This document shows, in pieces, positions 56,011-64,000 of a DNA stretch of 64,000 nucleotides. Source of the DNA: Fratercula arctica (taxonomy: Eukaryota > Chordata > Aves > Charadriiformes > Alcidae). The notes under the pieces were generated by a model. It worked only from the letters and a program-made list of their open reading frames with translations. It was not told the origin of the DNA and did no database searches. The DNA lies in the NCBI GenBank assembly GCA_947846985.1, contig CANTUZ010000008.1:24261352-24325351 (forward strand). Direction: 5' to 3'. Both the position numbers and the translations under genes were made by a program. How positions within the stretch are numbered: the stretch's first letter is position 1; each line of letters starts with the position of its first letter.

Positions 56011-59000
56011 TGTCAGCTGCTAAGGTTTTTCTTGAAACTTCTGCATTTCATTTTGGGTAGACTACTTTCCTCTAATGCATATAAATTAGAAGAAAGTGAA
56101 ATTATATCCTCTGCTGCTGATTTCGGGCTGTTTTATAAATATGAGGTCTACAGTCAGTTCAGTCTGTTGAAATAGATACTAGTGCATAGCATAGACATCT
56201 GGTTATGAAAATTTGGCAAGACACCACATTTATTTATTATTAATTACTTTATATGGGCAAGGCTCCCAAATGAAACTGATTGGAACATTCTCATATAACT
56301 TATTTTTTATGAGGTAGCAATTCTGGTTGATAATTTGTCTGTGCTAATGTGAGCTAAATTAGAATAAATTTCAATAACGTCAAGATATTTGAAAACATAG
56401 GCTGTTTTGCTGGAATGAATAAGGAGGTGCTTGCCCCTTCCAATTCTTACAGAAACTAATGGAATTATAAAAAGCTTTTCCAGATCATTGTGGAAAATAT
56501 TTTTCCCCTGTTCCGAAGCCTTTCCTTAAGTGACTGAGTAGGAGAAATGAGTAGTTTTATGTTGGGTAAGTGGACAACATTAGTAGAGCATGTATTTGGA
56601 ACAATAAAAGCTGTTAACAACATGAATTATAACTTGTGCTAAATATCACAGGAGTTTATTTCATTTTTTGTGAGAGCAAGGGAGAAGACTTACTCTCATT
56701 GGGCTGAAGGATAGATTTTCTTTGGATTATGGGCCACTGATGCGAGCAAATCCTCCAATTAAGTTGACTGAACTGGAGACCCAGCAAAACATTTGTGAGA
56801 TACTGCATGGTTTTCGTGCAGTGTTGGGCATAAAAATTTGTCACAGCTGTTAGCCACTTAATTAGTTGTCTGGTTCCTTTTCCTTTTCCCTCTTTCGTGT
56901 TTTTTTTTCTTTTTTTTCCTAAGCACAGCATAAAAAACCTGTCCCACTACAATTGTCTCCTCTATTCTCCAGTGTTTCATGGTACAGACAGTCTCAGAAA
57001 TACGTATGTGGATTTTTTCCCCCCTAATCCAGTTGGCACAATATCAGAGGTGCTGAATTAATCTGACTATTCTTGGGGGGGGGGAAACAGTGTTAACTGC
57101 CCCATTTTTAGTCTTGGTGTCAATAAAAATGTTTCCATCATCCTAGAAAGGTTTCCATGGTGCTAAGTTGTTTTCCAGTTATTCCCTACAGTAATCTGGC
57201 CACTTGCTGCAAAGGGAGAATTTGTGTGTCTGTGTTGGTGGTGTTTGTGTTGGAGACACAGTTGGTGGGCAGCATCTTCATCTCTAACAACTGTCCTTTA
57301 GCTGGATCCTGGAGCACTTCATCCTGTGCTGAGCTGTAGAGAGGCAGTAATGATTCAAAGTGGCGATGGCTGAATCATTAGTATGTTCACTATTGCTATA
57401 TACCTCAATGGCATCCATGTATGCAGAAGAATTGTATTATTATGGGGGCAGTCTTGATTCAATTCAATTGTTTGCTTTATCCTGTGATCTGAATTGACAG
57501 ATCCTTCTCTTTTTTTAAACTCTTTTTTTATGGCATCTGTGGAATTTTACTTAACTAAAATTAGTAGGAATCTTCATTCGTTTTAATCTGCAATCATTTT
57601 TCTAAAAACTAATGTCATATTTATTGTTGTTTTGTGACTTTTTTTTTATCATTCAGTTTAGGAAACTCAACTCAACTTAGCTTGTTGGGTACTCTTGTTT
57701 TGTTGCTGCAATATGGATTTCCTAAGTAGTGCATTTAAAAAATTCCCATCCTGCATGTACAGGACTACACTTAGGATCTATGATGGCCTGCAAACTTCCA
57801 ATTGTATTTTCTTCATGTGTCTTTACACACAGGCCTTCTTCCAAGGGGTTAGAGGATCTTTTCCTATACGTGAAAGATAAACATTGCTGGAACATTGCAA
57901 ATATCTTTCTTTAAGCAGTAGTATCAAATTTTGCAGCTTTGGGGAAGAAAAGTATTTTCAGTAAAGAACAGCGACCAGCATGTTCTTGAATAACGTCACT
58001 GAATGCATCAATAGTTCTCCTTTGTGATTAGTGAGTAACGTGCACTGACGTTTGAATTACTAGTTTCTAGGTTATATTATGCCACTGTGAGTTTATACAG
58101 GCATATCTGTCTTAAGGTTAAAACCTCCAGGGCATTAAATGTCATTTTTGAAAAGGGTGTGTTTTCCTGTGATTTTTCTTTTTTTTTGGTTTTTCCACTC
58201 TGACAAATTAAGGGGATGTTTGAACTTGCACAGATTTCTTTTCAGCTAATTCTACTTACTAGCCACAACTAAGAATTATATGAGACAAATCCTGTACCTA
58301 ATCCATTAGGTTAAAAAAAGATGATTCATGCTACAGGGTTACTCGGATATTTTTCCTCTGACCAAGTGTGTTGGCTGTTAAAGGGTAGGTTTGGCAAATC
58401 ATTAGAAATTTTCTATGAGAAATGGTCTGATTTTGTCAAGGAGATGATGCTGAATGATTTATTTTTTTTCTGTTTATATAATGAAGGTTTGATTGTAAAG
58501 TTCATGAGTAGGAAATGCATGTTGTTTGCTTATCGCTTAATAGGCACTTGCCCGTCTTTCTTGAGGGTATATAGTGTCATGTAGGTATTTAAGATAGCAT
58601 ATTTAAAATAGAGTATTATGCAGATTTTGATGTTTCCCTTCTGTACTTTTTTCCCAGTATTCTATAACAAAGTGTGAATTTTTAACATTCATTTTTTCAT
58701 TCCCTCAACTCTGATGCAAGGTAGAATGATACAGGTAGAATGATGAGAGCAGTATTGCAGGTTTAGTATTAGCTAGTGAGTAAACTGAGACGAAAAAAAT
58801 AATCTTATAATGGCCTCTGAAATGCCTGGGCAAAGATGTTCTATTTTGTAGGCTTCAGGAGCTCTGTTAATAGTATTTACTAGCTCATTTAAATCTCTTT
58901 CTCTTGCAAATTTGTCTTTGTTTGATGTATCAGTTTTGCTTAAGATTTTTGGTCTTGTAATAGTAATCATTTATCTCAGTTATCTAAGATTACAGAAGAT

Positions 59001-62000
59001 GATATTTAAAATAAATGAATCCTAAATAAGTGAAGCTCTTCAGACTGCAGCATTTCATCTTGTCTGCTGCATATCTCCCTTGATCCAGGAAGATTAATTT
59101 CTCAGCTTCCGTCTTCCATAGTAACCAGAATTCTGAGAACCAGACTGGCTGATGCAACAAAATAGCAGCAAATAAAAATGCAAAGTTGCTATGGTAATTG
59201 TAATTGTTATAGCTTCACTAGCAGGTGTCAATTTTGAATTTTATTGGAACTCTTATTATTTATGCCCATATACCAGTACAGAAAGGCATGTGAAATACAA
59301 TTCTGTAATGGAAATTCTGGTTTATTGTATCCTGTGAGTTCTCATGTTCTGTTTTGGGTGGTGAAACATTCTGATTTTAATATGTAATTTGAATGAAGAA
59401 GACATCTAATGGTGAAAAAACATCATGCAACTCCTTACCGAATGAGGACCTTACAGCAGTATATGATATGCACTTAAAAATATTCCAGTGAATTTTTTTA
59501 ACGACATATGTATACCACACAGTGTTAAAGGAATACAGGGGGGAAAAAAAATTCCATCTAAATTTCATAGCTGCTTTCATGCCTAAGTTTCATAGCTCTT
59601 GCTTAGGTAGCTCATACAAATATTTAAAGGGGAACACTTGTTTTCTTTCTATTTGATATATCTTAGTAGGTACACTTGAAAGTGTTTGTGGGTATGTTCC
59701 CACTGGATAGGTGAGTGAGTTGTTAGTAGCTTTATGGATTAGCCTGATGTCATTCTTGCATAGTTCTTACAAGCATGATCATTCCAGGAAGGTGTTTCTT
59801 GATTATGCAGTAGTAATCATGAAGGGCACAGCCTATAATGATCTGTTTTATTTTTTAGGGCCTTAATTTCATCAGTATTTAGTTTGTGTCAACATTTGTG
59901 GAACGAATATGATGCTTACTCAGTTTCTTTATGTATCTGGTCTGAGATCTTTGTTGGAAGTGTAACCGCTTACAATGGTATTACTCAGCTTTCAGTTGTA
60001 GAAGAGGGTTGTTTTGTTTATTGTTTTATTTATTTAGATAACTCATTAAATCAGTCCACTTTTATATAAAACAGATCTTAAAATTAAAAAAACCTGAAAT
60101 GTTAATTTACCTGTGCAGTAGTACAGATTTTGAACTCTAAGGCTGTCCAGATCATAAAGTAATCCAAATCCAACACAATAATTACAAGCACTAAAAGTTT
60201 GCATGTTTGTGAAGTGCGGTAACATTTTTAAAGTATGAACTCAAGGTAGTGATGCAGTCTGTGTGTCATGGAAGTAGATAGCTGGAATGTTCGTAATGTG
60301 TATTTGAAAAATACTAGGAGTTTCTAAACTCACTTCTCTGAAGTGGCTCACACTAGGCAAGTGCATCCTCTATCAAAATGTGATAGCTAAAGTTTGCCAG
60401 CGTAGAATGTTGGACATATTTAGTTGTGATTAAATTTAATCTTTCTTTTAAGTTGCTTCTGAATTTGGAGGATACAATTCCAAAAGTTGTAGGAAAATCG
60501 GATTATTGATTTACACTGATCTGATGACTGTTCACTACTTTGGAAATTATTTCAGTGTCTAAGTACTACTGAGGCATAAATTTAAACTAATATTTGAGAG
60601 CAAGATTTCTATTAAGAATTTTTTGTAATTTTCTTTACCTCCCTCTAATGAATGAATAAAACTCCCTTTCCTCTTGTTTGCTTAAGATTTGTGTTTATAT
60701 GCACACATACATACAAAATATAAAACCCTGAAATATGTTGGTATAAAAGGAAAATAATTATTCTGTTTATGTGAAACAAAATTGTTGCAAGTAAATAAAT
60801 TCAGCTAACAACTTCTATTGTAAAAGCATTAGTAAAAATTCAGTGTTAATTCTATGTAAAGAAATGATGCTGAGTCTATAATTTTTTTTTTTTTTTTTTG
60901 CTGGAAAAAACCCCTAGAATGTATGAATGAGAAAAACAGTTGATTTCTAAAGTAGTGTGATTTATTTATTTACTTCTCTCTGCTACCAAAATCCCTCTTA
61001 GAAGAGAAAGAGACCTTGTTCTTATCTGTAAAATATGTAGCACTTTCCCCAGTATTTCAGCAGATGGTCAGCTTCTCCGTAGTGTCTGATACAATTTTAT
61101 TATAACATGAAGCTGGATTTTGGGTCTCTTTTGAACTAAATGAATATTTAGTCTCTGACCTACTAATTTACTTAGAACCTTGAAGTTTGCTCTGGATCAT
61201 GTGCTAATTTGCCACAGGCAATACCCTGTGGTTTTTCAATCTGCTAGATTTCAAGTCTCCATTTAAAGTGCACATCCTGATGGATTTGATTCAATGCATT
61301 TAATTTTACGTAATGCATTTATCACTCTCTTTTTAGTTTATGAAGCTTGCAAAACCCCTTATCTTTAGAAAAGTACTGATCTTCCTTCGTGATCAGTGAT
61401 CTCGTGAGCTAAAATACGAGTCATCATCACAGAGATTACTCCAGGATGGGATGAATGCTGGGAGGAAGGAGACTGAGCAGAGCTCCGCCAAGAAAAGAGG
61501 ACAGTAAGAAAGGCATGGAAAAACAGGAACTGGGAGAGCAATGAATGAGCAGAAAGCGACGTGAGCAAGAATGAGAAGTTTTCATTTGAGATCCCAGTAG
61601 ATTGTTGGGTTTACTATGTTGCTGTTTTGTTCAGCTCTTAAAAGCAAACGTATCCGGTTGTTCCAAGAGATGCAGCCTAATCTTGATTTGGAACTGAGGA
61701 ATCAGGATAGTGTGTGAGATGTTTTCCGAAGTACTATTTTTTTTATTTTTATTTTTTTCCCCACAGTAAGGTGGGAAGAAGGACCACCTGAAGACTAATA
61801 TGTGCTGGAATAATGCATGTATTCCAAAACCTCACCAGTGTAGCCTGATGGGAGACAAATCCCCCACTTCAGTAACAGTGTTTTCAAATTTTTTCTGATT
61901 TCTAATTTGTTACAGTTTCTCTTGAATATGAAGCAAGTGGTTCCTGGAGACATCTAAATTTGACTAGATTGGGTTAAATTCTCTCCTGTAAAATGACTGT

Positions 62001-64000
62001 AACAGCCTTTCTCTTTGTAAAAGGCACTGCTTGTCTCCCTCAGGATCTAGCCTTAGCTCTTTCATAATTGGGATTTTTGTTGATAGCTTCTGTGGAAATT
62101 GGTTGACCAGAAATAGGGCAACAGGAATACTGTGGTGTCCTACTTTCCAAGACCCTGTTTTGCAGCTTTGTCCCTGGAAGTCGGTAATGTATTTCGCACC
62201 ACTGCAGAAATTTTTGCCAAAGCTGTTCTCTTAAATATACATCTTAATGTTCAATCGTGCATTAAAATATTTTAAGGGAACGCTGAGCTACAGAACTCTA
62301 CTGTATGGATTATGTGGTGGTATTACCTCCACAGGATTGGCTGTTCATAACCGTTCTGGGCTCCAATTTATTTAATATTTAATTTTTTACAATATCCTTG
62401 CATTGCCTAAAAGCACTTCTCTAAATCTCTATAGTTGAACACTATTGAACGGCACCCCTGACATATGGCAGTAAAATGTCAATATCTTCTTTTTCCAAAG
62501 CGCATTTCAAGGAGCAGTCCATACTTGCTTTAAAATTAAGAGTAATCACAGTGCCATTTTGCTTAAAGATCAAACTAAACAAGGGCAAGTTTTAGCTGTC
62601 CCTGTGACCCAGGTCAGTCCTTATGCACCCGTGTTGCTCAGTGGTGACTTCGTGTTTACAGTTAGTTACATGGCTGTTCGCTAACTAGGTGAAAGTTATA
62701 ACTCCCAGGCCCATTCTGGAGAGGGGGTGGTACAACTTTTAACGTTCTGCTAAGTGCAAGAATGAATGTGGGTCAGCTACTTGTGAACTTTCAAGTGTCT
62801 TCTCTTTTCAGCCAGGTAGAATGATTATATTTGTATCTTATGTGTGTGGTGTTCTTCTCTAAATCTAACATTCTCTTTTCCAGAGAAATTTATTTTTACA
62901 GCTGGTTAGGTATTTGTTTGCTGAATTTCCTCAGACCTTTTGTGAACTGTGTGAGATTCTTTGTTTCTCAGTTCAGTTATAGTGTGTTGAAAATAAAATG
63001 TGTTGATTATACTTGTAACTAATTAATAAAGACAAAGTTAAAATTGCGCAGAGCAAAACATTTGCAATGTGTTTTGTATTTTAGTAGTATTCCTGTGACA
63101 TTTTAGGGAGGAAAAAATAATTTACTGCATTTATTTTATGCTATTATTTGAACTCAGGAGCAGCATATAAATAGCATATAAACATCTTTATAAAGAAGAA
63201 TCACATCATTAATTTTTAAATGAGATATTCTGTTACCAGTTTTGGAATATATAGAATTATTTGTGTAGCGTTAGAAATGTCTTTATACATGTACATGCCC
63301 AACTGTATGTAGGGTCTATAAATGACTGCATGGAGTAAGACAGCATAAAAGAATACTGATAGCTAGAATATGAAGACTATGTTAGGATGTAGGGGTTATT
63401 AATGAGATTTGCAGGTTATATGGTAGCTACGAGAAGCATAATTGAAAACCGGTCAGGGAGCTTATCCTAGTGTCTGACAATAACTGTCAGAATATAGCCG
63501 TAAAATAGTTACCAGAGTTTCAGGGTCACCTATTATATCATTTTAATGCACTATGCAAGGCAGAAAAATCTGTTCTCTGTCAATGCATTGTACCCTAGTA
63601 AAGAACAAAAGGTAACCACAGGCTGATGGTGCGCTGTGGTGAGGAGGGCTTACTTTGGCATTAAATCATTCCTGTGTCAACTAGTTGCTGGCACAGCTCA
63701 CCTTCATGTACGTGGATTTTTAATGAGCTTTAAAGGTATAATAGGCTTTTACTTTTTATGGATATGCTTTTATAGTTTGTCATTGGCATTACTGTAGTTT
63801 TAAGGAAATTTTAAGAAGCAATGATTGCTTTTTGTGGGCAGGGAGATTGCTGTTATATGAACTTTTTGTTTACTAAAGCCAGATGTGTGTTGACTGTGTA
63901 GATTATGTATGTCATTGATTGGTTTTTTTCCCCCAATAGTGATATCCATTGCAGTACTGCATGCATAGTAAAACCTGATGTTCTTAGAACATGTGATTTC
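56011..64000 (+). other. Probable FAM171B intron 1, right part
   Basis: This is AT-rich sequence to the window's end, with poly-T near 60880-60899 and G/T runs near 57074. No exon, RNA gene or clear transposon was recognised. The assignment as an intron rests on the FAM171B call and the large first intron of the human gene. Confidence 0.55.

Overview
The window comes from a bird nuclear genome. It holds intron-rich vertebrate genes, antisense CR1 LINE fragments, and an ERV whose LTR resembles a common avian type. The exons read as an integrin alpha-V very close to what I recall of the chicken protein. There is no sign of prokaryotic or viral gene organisation. The LTR type weakly suggests a non-galliform bird, but I cannot name a species.

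Layout. Positions 1-40500 hold the 3' nine-tenths of ITGAV (integrin alpha-V) on the plus strand. There are 28 coding exons between 3704 and 34540, which I number 3-30 on the assumption of the 30-exon vertebrate gene; exons 1-2 lie left of the window. All splice junctions are GT/AG, and the reading frame stays open across every junction, giving 940 complete residues. A long 3' UTR follows, probably ending just after an AATAAA at 40480. Introns 12 and 18 each carry a dead antisense CR1 reverse-transcriptase fragment, and intron 18 also has an older sense one. Positions 40500-45640 are intergenic. They contain a 1.88 kb minus-strand endogenous retrovirus remnant (42196-44076) with 5-bp target-site duplications, a complete 3' LTR, a polypurine tract, a degenerate internal tandem repeat, and a 5' LTR cut down to 28 bp. 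Positions 45640-46660 form a CpG island with GC boxes and an E-box. It covers the likely first exon of FAM171B (46115-46283), which follows ITGAV in human. The rest of the window (46284-64000) looks like FAM171B intron 1, with two adjoining CR1 fragments at 55150-56010.

Function. Alpha-V pairs with beta-1, -3, -5, -6 or -8 subunits to form RGD-binding adhesion receptors. The window encodes most of the beta-propeller (including four calcium loops and the RGD-contact segments), the thigh and calf domains, the dibasic heavy/light chain cleavage site, the transmembrane helix and the GFFKR tail. FAM171B is a single-pass membrane protein of poorly known function, and only its signal peptide exon is here.

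I found no new multi-gene system. The most useful observations are the structure of the ERV, a short near-perfect hairpin in ITGAV intron 2, an atypical splice donor after exon 13, a small minus-strand ORF next to the CpG island, and the near absence of the FAM171B polyglutamine tract.
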